This document shows, piece after piece, positions 37,701 through 50,585 of a stretch of DNA of 64,000 nt. The translations under genes were made by a program, and so were the position numbers. This stretch comes from Lycocorax pyrrhopterus obiensis. Taxonomy: Eukaryota > Chordata > Aves > Passeriformes > Paradisaeidae. Positions within the stretch are counted from its first letter, which is position 1. Every line of letters starts with the position of its first letter. Location: NCBI GenBank assembly GCA_014706295.1, contig JACSVZ010000007.1, forward strand, positions 33,219,875-33,283,874, written 5' to 3'. Under the pieces are notes generated by a model. That model was not told where the DNA came from and made no database searches. It saw nothing but the letters and a program-made list of their open reading frames with translations.

Positions 37701-39829
37701 AATGAGATGTTGGCTCCCCCCAAAAAGTTCTGCTTCTTTCCATTAAAACTGCAAAGGAATTCTGGCAACCGAAAAATAACCCTTCCTATCGAGCAATATT
37801 TTCCTGCCTCTAAAAGCCAAAGGAGCCAAAAGCATAAAGTGAAGCTAAAATACAGCCTAGATGGGCATATTATAGGTTGAACATTTTATAAGTTGGTTAC
37901 CTTCCAAAACAGAACCAAGGTTTGCTGGTAACTTAAAGACAAAAATCATATAGTGGCTGCAAACCACCTGTAAATCCATACATTCACTTAAGCCCTAAAT
38001 GATAGTAGAACTGCAACGCACCTAGGACTGATCTGTTTGCTAAACAAGTTCTTTGGTATGTACTAGTTGTAAAGGTAAATAGTTTAGCCCTTGATCTTTG
38101 CACTTTTTTCAGTCTTTTTCTCAGCCAAAATCCCTGTCTGTTAAGAGAGGAGGCCATTTTAAAATGACCATGGATTGAGTTCTTCCATGTAGGGGTAAAC
38201 TGCCAGCAAGCTATGGGGGTCACATTGTCTTTTCTAACTGGAGGAAGGGAGTCTCCTTCTTTGGCTACTGTCTAGTGGGAATCAGCCTATTAATAGAGAA
38301 CTCTCTACTCTATTTTAATAATTAATTTTAGAAAAGCAACATAGAGAGCTTTTTTCCTTAATTGTCTGCTTCCATACAAAAGTTGCTTATATTCAAAGCT
38401 TATATAAATGTATAAAAATATCTATCTATATATAAAATATCAACATTTCTTTAAAATGAGGCTTTGGGATAGTCTTCTCAGAGAAACTAGAACTGTATAG
38501 CAAATGTGAAGCAGGAAATGTATCATGTGTTACAACTGAACTATGTTACTACTTGTGGCCTAATTTACTTTTCTATACAATTTTATGTAATGAAAGGGCA
38601 GTTTGTTTGCAGTAGCAGAGCTATTTGCCATTGTGATCATTGGTTTTCTTACCACATAGCTGTGATTGCTTGATTCTAATGTGTGTATTATAGTCCTAAG
38701 ACTCCCAGCAGTTTTTTTTGACTCACAGTGGTTCTTACAGCCTGTATGATTTCTTTTCTAATACTTTTAGTTAAGGGAACTTATGAAAAAAACCCTCTTA
38801 TGGTCATGTGGAAAATCTTACTATTTAATTTTGGAAATGCTTCTGTTACCAGCCCTTTTTCAAACAAGAAGTCCCATTGGTGTAAATAAATACAGGATTT
38901 AGGATAGATAGAACTCTTCATTTGTAGCAGTTCACTCACAGGCTCCAGCTGTGTGTTTTTTCAGGGAAATAAAGGCAAAGTAAGAAACTCAGCCTTGCAT
39001 GGCCTAAGTATTTAGTGAGAGCAAGCACAACTACAGCAGGAGTTCATCTTTGCAAGTTTTAAGTAGCACGTTGATCAAAGCAATGGCATTCATCACCTTC
39101 AAGGAGGTACTCAGCTGCTGAAAAGATCAGGTCATAAATATTTAACTGTTCATGAGCACAAAATAACCAAAACTGTACTATTATGCACCTACAAGAAATA
39201 CTATTTAAATGAATGCTCTTAGTTAGGGGTGGATGGAGTGCTTGAGAGGAAATCTTTCTGCCCACTAAATATAAGCATTGTCAGTGAATGTGAATGAAGA
39301 ATTTGAACCTGGGATGGCAGAATTTCCAACGAGGTTTTGTGAAGACTTAAAGCTATAATTGAAAAGAGAGCTTATTCAAACATAACTGGTGTGCTAGATG
39401 CTGAATCTTGAAACTCTGGAACACAGCAATCACAAAGGTACATTGAACCAAATCTACTGAGGTAGCGATCAACAAACTACAGTTTAAGGACATTTGTTCA
39501 TACCCATGCCTAGGAAGTATTAACATCCTGACTGACATGAATGTTGTGGCTATACATGGATAGCAGTTGAACTGAAATGAAAAAATAAAGAAATGGTAAA
39601 TATCCATTTTTAAGGGTACATCTAGTCATTCTTTCAACTTAAGTTCAAAGTTAAACATTTTTAGCTCTCAAAGATACATAAAGATAAAATATAACCTGAT
39701 AGAATAAAGCAAAGCATTCTTCATAAACTGGTGCAATCAGTAACACATTCAAGATAACATCTGCTACAGTATCTAAAACAGATAATTTTTGAAAAGTTAA
39801 AAGCTTTATTTGCTTATTAACTTGTGGGT

Positions 39830-40560
39830 GCTTTTCTACACTTGTTATTTACCTAGAGGCTAGAAAAGTAGAACAAAGCCGAGCCTTTATTTGCTTAGCA
39901 ACCTATCGAGCAATTGCACAGAATTATTTTTAAGTAGGTCCAATGGCAGCTCTTTTGAACTGCTTGTTGAGTTTTTGTTTACCTTGCTGTTACAGCAATA
40001 ATAGCAAGGTGGGGTTGTATTCACTCAGTAGGTAGGACCCTAAAATTCTGAATGCTTCATTGTTTACCAAGTCACCAGACACATGAGTGCTGGGTTGGCC
40101 CATGTTTACCCAAATCCTGGTCCACTGACAACTAGGTGTGGCTTTATTGGACTGTTACTCATACAGCTTTGACAGAGAAGCTCAGCTTCTTAGCGGCAGT
40201 GCTTTAAGGAAATTATGGAGACATGCAGGGATGAATTAATAAATTTATGGCAATACATATTAATTGGGAATGTTTTGATTATCGGAACACAATGACCAAG
40301 GGCCGGAAATTAACAGTCTGTAACAAAGAAAAAAAATCTATTTTTGCTAACTTTGTGGGCAGCAGTTAAATAAAGGGAACATCTGTTTATCAAAGGCAAT
40401 GTGCTGCTTCTAATTAAACCATCATCTTGCTTGATGCTAAATTAGGAACTAGGGATGCAGATCACACCCTTAAACAGACAAACTTTAGATTTCTCTCTCC
40501 AGTCTGCTATACTGTCAGAGAAAAACCCCCAAAGTTTCCTGCTTCATATTTTGAATAGGT
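39830..40560. promoter_or_regulatory. Candidate conserved non-coding element, TF-motif rich
   Basis: This repeat-free block is dense in developmental transcription-factor cores: TAAT/ATTA homeodomain sites (CATATTAATTGGG, CTAATTAAACC, GATGAATTAATAAATT), FOX sites (TTGTTTACC twice) and SOX-like sites (TAACAAAGA, CAATAATAG). Base composition is mixed, unlike the poly-T/A-rich flanks, and no frame is open for long. This is how many vertebrate enhancers look. Conservation was not measured, and AT-rich DNA produces many such cores by chance. Confidence 0.3.
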
Positions 40561-40599
40561 GTTGTCTCATAATTACAGTAGTAAGACTGAGGGAGACAT

Positions 40600-40790
40600 T
40601 ATGTAATGCAGTCCCTGCTGCAATGTATGCTTAAAATTGCAGCTTAATAACTTAAGGGAAAATTTGATTAAGCAGGAGTCTAGCTGCTGTGAACTTTAAC
40701 CAAGCAAGGTCGTCATATTGTTTACAATGAGAAGAATTTTCAAATGCTTTGAGGAATAATAAACAATCTGAAGTACTGTAAGTATTAGTT
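40600..40790. promoter_or_regulatory. Second candidate conserved non-coding segment
   Basis: It lies just beyond the preceding block and has similar character: GCAGCTTAATAACTTAAG, TTTGATTAAGCAGGAG, ATATTGTTTACAATGAGAAG (with adjoining ATTGT/ACAAT and TGTTTAC cores) and ATAATAAACAATC. No coding potential or repeat is seen. It may belong to the same element. Confidence 0.25.
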
Positions 40791-43700
40791 ATGATCATAA
40801 GGCCTAAGTCTTTGAAGTAAGTTATTACAGCTCTGAATGTCTCATGTCCTTCAGCTAAAATAGTTTCATTGCACAGCTGATCTATTCCAAAGGAATTATG
40901 ACACTTGCAAGAAAAAAGGAAAATCTATTTTTAATAGTCATCATCTAAAGCAGGAAGTCACGACATAATTTATTTTTTTAAAATTCCCATTGTGCTTATT
41001 CATAGTGAAGGAAAAAAAGGAATCTCTGCTCTGTTTCCCAGCAGACAGGTGTGGTGTTTGAAAAGATTTTAGAAGGAATGTTTTGGCAAAGCTGGTATAA
41101 AGTAGCTACAGTAAACAATTCTCTTTTGCCCCTCCCTTCCCTCACCATGAGAAATATCCTGTATAGTCAAATCTACAATAACACAGAAGGTCACAATACA
41201 GAACATATCTTAAGGTCACTACATATCCAAGAATAATTTTCAAGATGTTGGTAAGGTCATTAATTTTAACAGTATGATGTCCTGATCTACAGGTATCTCA
41301 GCCTGCTTTTGGAGGCTGCCTGCTTAAAATCCTACTTAAGCAACTATGAGTTTCTCCTCTTCACTGTCTCCTATTTTTAAGAGAACACGTCTTAAAACAT
41401 GTTATGTTGAAGCAACAGCCACGTGAAAACCTGTCATTACCTCTCGGGATGCTGTTGCTGTTTGTAATTACAGCATCCAACCAGTACACATAACACATCC
41501 TCCTGTAGGGTCAACCCTTGGGATCACAAGAAACCATTAGATTTTTTTTTTTGTTTTATATGTGTCCATAGCCATGGTGAACAAGATACCATTTTCTGTC
41601 CAGGCTGAATCTGAATTTATGTACTTTCTACATTTGGGTGGTTTTTTGTTTGATTGTTTCAAGAAACCGTAATCTGATACATATAAAGAACAGCTCACAG
41701 TATTCTGATTCTTTTTAAACTGCCTGAAGGGGATAGAAATATACTGCACAACTACCAGGTATGAATAATCTTAACTACTGACTCCAGAAACCTTTTCTCA
41801 ACAGCCTCTCTGGTGGTCACAGTTCATGTTTCAACAAACTTTATAGGCTTATTTAAAATCAGATTTTTATTGCACTCCAGAACGGCCACCCGGAATAATA
41901 AAATCTCTCCCATCCTTGTATTAAATTTGCAAATGACACCTTTTTTCAGGTTAAAAGAAGAATCTTTTTTGGACCCAGTTTAAAATTCGGTAATTGGGTT
42001 ATCATTCTTCTATAAATACACCCTCCTTCTATAAATTAAAGAGGAATAGTAATAATAAATAGAGAAACTTTCCAGTGTCAGGGATTAAGGCCAAAGTCAT
42101 TGGCTTCTTCTGTGAGTACATTGACAATTAATTACTACGAATGCTTACATGCATAAAGTACTGGTCCCCACTTCTGATGAAAGGAAGATACTATGGCCTG
42201 AATTTGGAGTTAATCATGGACAATTTAGTTTTGCACAATCCAGTACATTAGCATTACCTTATTGCCTCTTTGAGTGCTTCAAGACAGCATTTTTGTTACA
42301 ACTAACTCCCCATGTCTATTGAATATTTCTGTATACTAATACTCCCAGGTTGCTTGTTTGGTGACTTTGATTAAGCACAACTTACTGCTTCACATTTCAT
42401 CATCCCAAGAAATCTGTTTTCCTTGTTATGTTAGGTCTTCTAACTAGTCTACTTTTGCATTCAGAACACTTTTTTTTATGACATCCTGTTCAGAAATTAC
42501 TAAGAACCAAGGAACTGAAGGATATTTGCTTCATTAACTGACTCAGTTTTTACTAGTGTATATTGTATAATTTGAATCTCTGCACAATATAACAATCCAT
42601 TCTCAATGGCTTACACCAGAGCTTTATAAAGGTGCTGCTCCTCACAGAATGAGAATACATATATTTATTGCATATCTGGTAAAGGAGAATTCACAAGGAT
42701 GCAAACCTTAAATTTAGAACACAAATATATATCACTTAATTATTTCTAGAAATACATAATTGTGACTCAGAATTGATAAATACTTGCCTATTCACTTTTG
42801 TCATAAAAGGAAATGTTACCTTTGTTCCATTGATCAGCAAATATCCTTTGGAAAGTGAGATTTGGATAGGGTAAAAGGTGAGAAAATACACTAGAGCACT
42901 GAATTTATAAATCTCGCGTGGTTCAGGAACTGGGCAGGCAATTAGTAATATTGAAAGTTACAAAGTCAGAGTTAATAGCATAGTTTGGGGGAGGCTTCTT
43001 ATATGTAAAGCCTGTATATGGATTTTCCAAGGTGCAAAATGGTAACTTGATCCCATAATAGAAATTTACTAGTATTCATTCTCTTAATTGTGATTTCATT
43101 ATTTTTGAAGAGCATAAAATATATGTAATTTGTGTCATAATTATTAAGCTGAACAGCAAAGGTGGGGTTAGCAGATACATGTTCACAAAAGACATGTAAA
43201 ATTCGTGACTCAGTTCACAAATATGAGTTCAACAACAATAACCCTTCATTTCTCTTTCCATTTTGTCCATACTTTGGTTTCCTTAGGAAAGAAATACAGG
43301 TGTATACACTAGAAACCACAGCACATTCCAGCCTTTGATCTGAATAGCTGCAGGACCAGGATTTTGTTGGGCAAGATTTGGAGCATACTTCAGGCTAGAC
43401 ACAGACAAAGAAAGGCTCCAACCAGTTCAACAGCAAGTGAGATTAAATGTTTCTTCTGGGAGAAAGGGAAGAAGAACTCATGGTGAGATAGTTAAGCAGA
43501 GTACACTGGGGAAATGCACAAGTACAAAAAGCCATACCAAAGAAACTGATGGCTAGATCCTTATTACGGTTTTGTACACCAAGCTGAGAGAACAAAAATA
43601 ACATGGGAGAAGACAGTGAACATTCTCAATAGACTGACATTACTGTATACCATTAACTGTTTGCATGAATAACACCTGCATCACCCTTTTTGGTAATCTG

Positions 43701-43850
43701 TAGGCGATAGTATTGATTTAACTCTTAGAGAAACAAGCTGCATGTAAAGTACCCCATAAAACTCAACAGATAAAATTTATGAACAAAAATTAATTGCTGC
43801 AATTTGAAATCTGAATTTGGAGGAGCACTAAGTGTTGCTGGTGCAAGGGA

Positions 43851-43890
43851 AACACATACTGAAACACAGACTGAAACATATACTGACAAA
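43851..43890. repeat. Short tandem repeat, period 12 bp, three units
   Basis: Three diverged units, ACACATACTGAA, ACACAGACTGAA and ACATATACTGAC, lie end to end. On the minus strand they give a periodic VSVC-type stretch within a 95-codon frame (43,725-44,012), which is therefore not evidence of a protein. Confidence 0.8.
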
Positions 43891-44635
43891 CATGTTGATG
43901 AATAAACTTTCCATAAATATCTTCTCACAGCGTTAAAGAGAGAGTTGAAAAAAGATAAATCAAAAGCAACAGATGGCCAAACAATCTCACGTGAGGAAAG
44001 AAAACAGCACATTCAAAGCAGACAGCAATTCACTTGAAAACATGATAATTGCTGTTCAAAGCTCAGACTTGGACATTAGGGAATTAGTGGTATCCACTAC
44101 CAATCCTCTACCTGATGCTGAAAATATGTGAATTAATAAGAAGAGTAAACAAAGCAAGCATAAGTAGAGAAAGAGTAGAGCAGTGTCATTTGAAGTCTCC
44201 CCATGCTCTTTGTATTCTTGATGGAATGAGTCTGGATCAGAGAGGGAAGAGTGCTCATGACACATCTGGATAATATGAAGCATTTGTTTGGCATTTAGTA
44301 CTGTTTAAAGGTACAGAAAGCCATGGAACTTGAGCTGTGTTCGATATTTACAGGAAAAAGAGCTGCAAGACCTCACATCAGATTTGCTTCAGGAATGTAG
44401 CAGTAGATCAAAAAAACCCAGCAATGGTGAGAAGCCTCTCCAAATAATTATTTAAAGAATGAAAAGAGAATATAAACACAGAGCACGTGACAGTTCTGTA
44501 CACAGGAAGTAAGTTTCTATGTAACATGCTTTAAGCTAACTAAAAACAGTTTTGAGGGATACAAAATCCTCATGCACAAGCTTTTGCTATCTATGGCTGC
44601 ACATATTCTCATGTTTGAAATTAAATGTAAGTCAC

Positions 44636-44769
44636 ACTTAGAGCATGGTGCTAATAACTCCAAGGTTGTGGGTTTAAACCCTGTGCAGGCCATTCACTTA
44701 AGAGCTGGACTCGATGATCCTTGTAGTCCATTCCAACTAAGAATATTCTGTGATTCTGTGATTCTGTAA
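44636..44769 (+). mobile_element. tRNA-Ile-headed SINE with CR1-type tail (TguSINE1-like), 5' truncated
   Basis: The head reads TTAGAGCATGGTGCTAATAA, CTCCAAGGTTGTGGGTTTAA, ACCCTGTGCAGGCCA, corresponding to tRNA-Ile from the D loop to the acceptor end, with the AAT anticodon context (GCTAATAAC) intact. It continues TTCACTTAAGAGCTGGACTC, GATGATCCTTGTAGTCC and TTCCAACTAAGAATATTC and ends in (TGATTCTG)n, the 3' end of CR1 LINEs whose enzyme mobilises such SINEs. The A-box half of the tRNA is missing and the B box is mutated to GGTTTAAACC, so it should not be transcribed by Pol III. The 65-codon frame crossing it is an artefact. Confidence 0.88.
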
Positions 44770-46605
44770 TCCTTGTGTGCTGTCTTAGGTTTGACAATGA
44801 AAGGTCTTACCCAGTCTATGAGAAAGAATTGGACAAGGCAAAGCTCACACACAGAAACTAATATGATGTCTTCAGAGTCAGAGAGCACTGACTTGGACTG
44901 TATGGCCTTTGTATTTTGGTACGGTGCTTTTCATTGGGGGTTTGTTTCTTCTTGTAACTTTGTTTCGTTATCTTTTCTTTAGGTTTTGAACTATAAATTT
45001 TTTAGATCTTTTGTAGGTCAAAGATATTTATGCAAAGGGAGCAGAGTCCATACTTTAGAGTCTGGGCGATAGGAACTATTACATCTCTTCTAGAAATGGC
45101 AGGCATTGCCATGATTTCAGTATGTCTGTAGACGTTTGACAACTGACTAAATGTATACTTTTATTAGCTATTATTAGCAGATATGATACCGATTCCACAT
45201 AATTATCACTGAGCAAAAACTCTATTTCATGATGCACTTATGCAAGAGCTCAAATAGGAATTTGGAGGCAAAATTTGGAGTGATATACACAAGTTATGGC
45301 TGGATAACTCAAGCAAAAATGAATTTCAGTATTGTGGTAGTGATTGCATTTTCAGTACCCAACAGAAGCCTGAAGCTTAGAAATGCAACTGTGTCCATTC
45401 CTTTCAAAGAAACATATTTCTATGTTTTAGTAACAGATTGAGATATACAAAAAAGTATGAGCTTAAAACTGCTAACGTACCAGTGCTGAAAATGTAAATG
45501 TTCATACACCCAGCACACCAATTGCTGTAAACTGTCCTCTAGTGTATTAAATATGCTTTTATGATGGGATAATACGGTACTACGTATTTATAGTTTTTGA
45601 TACAGTTAAACAATAAAAATATTTTAGTTCTTTATTTCTTATAATGCAAAAACATTTTTATCATGGTACTTGTTGTTAACATAAAATTACCACTGAACAA
45701 CAACTCAGCCAAAATTATTATAACTAAGAAATCCTGCCAGCAGACATCTCGAAAATGCAGCTCCAAATTTTGTACCTTAGGTGGATGCATCAGCTACTTT
45801 TCATAACCTTAATTTATTGACTAATACAGTGATTCTAGTAGGTGAAGATTTTCACCAATGCTAGTAGTTTCATCTTTTACAACTAGGATGAGTTTTAAAT
45901 GAATCTGAAAAGAAATAAAGGTCTAAAATATACTTGGCTGTATTGACCTCTGTTCTTCAAAAACGCAAGTGAAGATAAAGTGGGTCTAAAGTCAGATATC
46001 CATCACAGTTAATGTTGTCCCTCAAAGAATTCTATTCCATTTCCACAAAGCAGTACGCATTTCTCATGTCAACACTTGATACACTTAAATGTTAACCATA
46101 TGTTATCTGAAACTTGAAGCTGGTGAATCTCTTCTTTGGGTTTATATTTACTAGAAATGACTCTGAGAAAGATTAATCATGGTATTTTAAAAAATTATAT
46201 TAAAAAATGCAGTTCTTTCAACTACTTTAAGCTGTGAAGAGGTACACATGCAGTCAACAAGCTGTCTCTGCTCGTGGTAGGGGCAGGGAAAGGGAGAGAT
46301 GGCGATTCATTCCACCTATGCTACATACTTATCTTTGGATGGGATGAATCACCCTTTGGGAGTCTCTAACTCTATTCATTTATGACAGAAATGAAGATGA
46401 CTTGCTTAGACTCAATGCCTAAATTTAGATTACTAAAATTAGATGGGATGCATTCTACTTTCATTCATTTATTTAATTAATCCAGTTAAAAAAATGATGT
46501 ATTAGTTATCCTGGGAAAAAAAAAAAGTGGTGCAATTTTGTTGAAAGCTGTGATAATACTGTCCTGCCTAGAACAGTCTGGAGTTTAAGTAATGTGTGGG
46601 TGAAA

Positions 46606-46705
46606 TGAAGCATCATCACCGTTTTACATAGAGGGAATTCAGGATGCAGAAAGACGATGTGAATCACTCTAACTTGCACTTAAACTTTGTGTCAGAGTAA
46701 AAAGA
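46606..46705 (+). repeat. MIR-like relic
   Basis: AGCATCATCACCGTTTTACA, TAGAGGGAATTCAGGATGCA, GAAAGACGATGTGAATCACT, then CTTGCACTTAAACTTTGTGT and CAGAG parallel the MIR core-to-tail order (CCATTTTACAGATGGGGAA, CTGAGGCACAGAAAGACTAA, GTGACTTGCCC, TGTGTCAGAG). It is old and diverged, but the series of matches in order makes chance unlikely. Confidence 0.5.
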
Positions 46706-47229
46706 CAGTGATAGCCTGTTAGGCAGCACAAAAAACATTAGTCAGTTCTTCAAGAGAGCCCTTGTATTTTTTTCACAAATAGATATAATACATAAGGTAA
46801 AAGTGCTGCTCTCTTACAAACATACTTGCAGTGGCTTGGACCAGAGCTACCTAAATGATAACTAATCGCTCGGCATTCATTGAAACAGCTACAGTCAGCC
46901 TAAGTGATCTCCCACCAAAATGCTAGAAGTCTGATGACACCATGTTGTATTTCCAGAACCAAAAATTGCTACAGACTAATCTGTAATTATTCCAAAGCTA
47001 CCTGTGGCAAAAAACCCCAAAAAACAAAACAGCCTTTTTCATGGCTTTGGAAAACATGGTATTATGCTTTCAGATTGGAAAAAAGAGAGTTATCTTACTA
47101 TGTTTTACATTTAACCTTTGGCAATGGATAGCTGTTATTAATCACAGCGATTCAACACAGAGAAAATGCTTTCCTGAATCTTATTCATTACTCCTTGAGA
47201 ATATGTCTGGTAAATTCATAATATAATAA

Positions 47230-47440
47230 AATCCTATAGAACAAGACTATAGCTATTAAAGCAATAATGTTTATTGGAATACATTTGGAAATAGTCCAGA
47301 TTACCCCATTTTAATAAGTATTTTGTGCTTTTAAGGATCATTGTTCCAGTTATTAATACAGAACAATGTTAGGGCAACAAATTAAATAAAGATTTTCATA
47401 TTAAATGAAGTAAGGCCTTTTGGGTCAAATGGGAGATTTA
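47230..47440. promoter_or_regulatory. Candidate conserved block with inverted SOX motifs
   Basis: The block contains CATTGTTC (47,339-47,346) and its exact reverse complement GAACAATG (47,361-47,368), separated by 14 bp that include TTATTAATA. Further SOX- and homeodomain-like cores (GCAATAATGTTTATTGG, CAACAAATTAAATAAAG) lie on both sides. ATTGT/ACAAT is the SOX-family core. No repeat or open frame accounts for the block. Conservation is suspected, not shown. Confidence 0.3.
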
Positions 47441-50400
47441 CAACAAATCCTAAAAGTACTGCACTGCCACAGTCCCACTCCAGACTGATTATGATTTATA
47501 ATACCTGTCCCATTCCTCCATTTTTTCACGTGTGTGTACGTTTGAGTTTGTGTGTAAGTGTACATACAAATGTATATAAATGCATGATCTTTAGCCAAGT
47601 GTAGATGCCAATTCCAAGCTCAGTTAGTAACTACACTAAGCACAGAAGAGTTTGATTCCTTCCAGGAGAGGAGAGAAGAGTGCCAGACAGTTTCCTGTTA
47701 TTATGTGTAGAAAATATTTTGGAACATTTGTGGAATATTCAACCTAATAAAGGTAATTAACATGTGTGTGAGACATTTTGGCCTTACTCATCTGCATCTT
47801 TAATTTGGTCTGCTGCACACCATATTAACAAGGCTGCTGCATGCTATATTGGTGAAAAGTCATAAAAATGAAATGTTTTTATCCTCAAATACGCAATTTT
47901 ACAACTTGCTCTGTTTAATTTTAATCCTTGAATTGTTCACAGTAAGCGTAACTTGCATGGATTATGAAAATACCATCATATGGGAAGATTGCATTAATGC
48001 CTGATTTTAAGAGCAAATGGCTATTATCAGAGATTTTTATGGGAGTTGCATTATAATATATGATAACATTTCTTTTTTGGTTAGTGTAATTTTAGAAATA
48101 CATTATGGGATGAATTTCTCTGTAAAAATCCACATTATTTTTTCTTCTTTGATATCCAGAGCCTTTTCTACCAGTATGTCAAACAATTTGCTTAAATCAA
48201 GAGTAGCGACATGAGAAAGGCATGGTGTATGTTTCCAGTCTGAATCTTTTATTTGGATTGTCAATGAATATCCAAATATTCAGAACATATAAGGTAGAAA
48301 GAAGAGTTGAAATATGGCAGACAGCTTGTGTAAACCACTGAATCTTTTGCAGAGTGGCATTAAAACACATTTACGACAGAGCCATAGGCAATCTTTTGGC
48401 AAATCTATTACGTGCCGCTAAAAGTGGTGACCATCTGATAACAATCAACTTGGTCAAGAAGGCCTACTATTAGTCAAAAACTGGTTAGAACACATTCATC
48501 ACAGTGATAGATAGATGTAATCATAATAGGACTGTATTTGTGCCTGGTTATGCCAGTGGTCCTTATCCTGACTTGGCATTTATTCTTTGCTGCATAGGCA
48601 ATCTATCTAATGATATTGTCTCCCATTTATTTGTTCTTTTTTTTTTTGCTGCATCTTTATTACCACACACAGCTGGTTTTCTAACAGAGATGCCATGAAT
48701 ACCCTGTGTATTTTCTAGCCTCATGATCCTTGCCCTCAAAATGAAATAGAATGAACATCTGTACTCTCAAAGATGCAGTGATGTTTCTTGTTCAAGTCAA
48801 ACGTGGAGCTGTAGGATCTTCTCTCTACCTCTTTTAGACTTGAATTAATTTAAGTATGTACCTTAATTTTTTAAACATTTCTGATGTCTTAATGTATAAA
48901 ATTGTGTACTTGAATAAAATATTATTCCTTATGTGTTTGTTCCCAATATTCTCACAATGTGGTAGCAATTTTACATTTCAGAATAGACTGTCTGCTTCTC
49001 TTCTTTTGCTTGGAGGGTCCAGTTTATGCAGTCACACATATGAAAACTGTAAAGCCATCTTTGTACCAATAAGACCTTGATTTCTTGATAGACTCTGAGA
49101 TACTCTTTGTCAATTTGTCCTTGCTTTCACTAACACTGAACACACAGTAAGCAATACCTCTCAGATGCCAGTAAAATGTCTCTCTTCTCAAATGTTACCA
49201 GTAGAACTACTTTAGATCATCCATCAAAAGCAATTTTTACATGTGTCAAAGATGGAAGGCTTCAGTGAGAGTGCACAATCCTGGATAAACTCTGCACTTT
49301 AGGTTAAAGCAGTCTGCAAAGGAACCACTTACTGGTGATGCTTAGCAGGGTTATTAAATTTCACCATAAAGGTGTGCATATATATATAAATAAAATTACA
49401 GTATTGGAAGAAATTAATCCACCAATGATCAAGTAAGAAACTAGATGATGAATTTCCAACAGAATTCAGTTATGCAGGATGAACTGAACAGAAAAAGAAA
49501 CCAACTCTTTCACCTTGTCTCTTCTCATCATATCGTAGTACTATTGGTTCAGTTTCGGCAGATTTGAATGTTCTGAGATCTACACAGTTTCCTTAGGAAC
49601 CTGGACTGCTGAAACCCCTTATACCCTTACCATGGGCAGAGGGGAACCTGTGTTCCACTCCAGATTAACAATCCCTTTTCGACTACTATTTGCAGTGCAA
49701 ATATTGCAATACCAAGTCGACTGTGGTATCTAGGGATTTACAACCTCTGCAACCAAGCTTTAAGCTTCACTATTAGATCTTGGTTCATTCTTGTCTATCT
49801 ACAATGGCTAACTGTAGCACTTTTCTTCCAAAAGATCCATTTAAATAAATAAAGAAACAAAAATTTAAATAAATAAATAGAAAAAGATTTCCTTAGTGCT
49901 GAGACGTCTGAAATCAGAAACGTACACTAATTTTACATTGTGGTTTTTTTATACCTAGCTCTTATTTGCTCATAGATAAGCCTTTTTGGGCCACATCTGA
50001 TTGCTCTGTTTGCCCATGCATAGTATATTGTGGGATATATATTTTCAAATCGGAAAGAGTACAGTGAAAAATCCATGAAAAATTAGCTGAGCTGTAAGAG
50101 ACATGACTTAAAATAATACATTTAATCTATCAATCTATTTAGAAGCTGGAGAGAAGAGATGGCTGTGATGTGAAAAAAATACATTGATAGACAATACTAA
50201 CTTTAAACAGTTATTTAATTTGATGAAGAAAATGAAATAATTTGTAGATTAAAAAATGGACTATTAAGCTAGAAATGTACTTCTTATACATTTTAACTAT
50301 TAAGGTGAAAATACATGCATAAAAATTAAGCATTATGATGTCTTGATTATAAGAACTCAGACTTGACAATCTAATGGTAGCCTCAAAATTATATACCACT

Positions 50401-50555
50401 AAAATTTAGGACTTGTTATGGATGTTATATGGATGTCAAAGAAAATCCAAATGATCCACTGTTAATGATGCACTGCCCACCTTCCTCATCACTCCGTGCA
50501 ATTTTAAGTTATATAACATGAACCTTAAAAGCAATGAGTTGCTGTCAGATGTGGT

Positions 50556-50585
50556 CAGACCAGCTCAGACCAGATCAGCTCAGAT
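50556..50585. repeat. 15-bp direct duplication next to a palindrome
   Basis: CAGACCAGCTCAGAC is followed directly by CAGATCAGCTCAGAT (two substitutions). The second copy runs into TCAGATCTGA, a perfect 10-bp palindrome (50,580-50,589). Confidence 0.75.

Larger units (their letters stand above)
24714..44635. other. About 20 kb free of recognisable young transposons
   Basis: No gene that I can name and no CR1, SINE or LTR copy is visible across this interval. It holds a GGAAAA array (32,804-32,956), a hairpin (28,683-28,707), an exon-like interval (35,513-35,675), a possible ancient repeat (36,495-36,640), a CpG cluster (37,495-37,700), a motif-rich block (39,830-40,790) and a 12-bp-period repeat (43,851-43,890). 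The largest open frame in the window (167 codons, 25,389-25,892, plus) spans a T-rich low-complexity stretch and looks like chance. Bird genomes are transposon-poor, so a gap this long is not exceptional. Confidence 0.6.
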
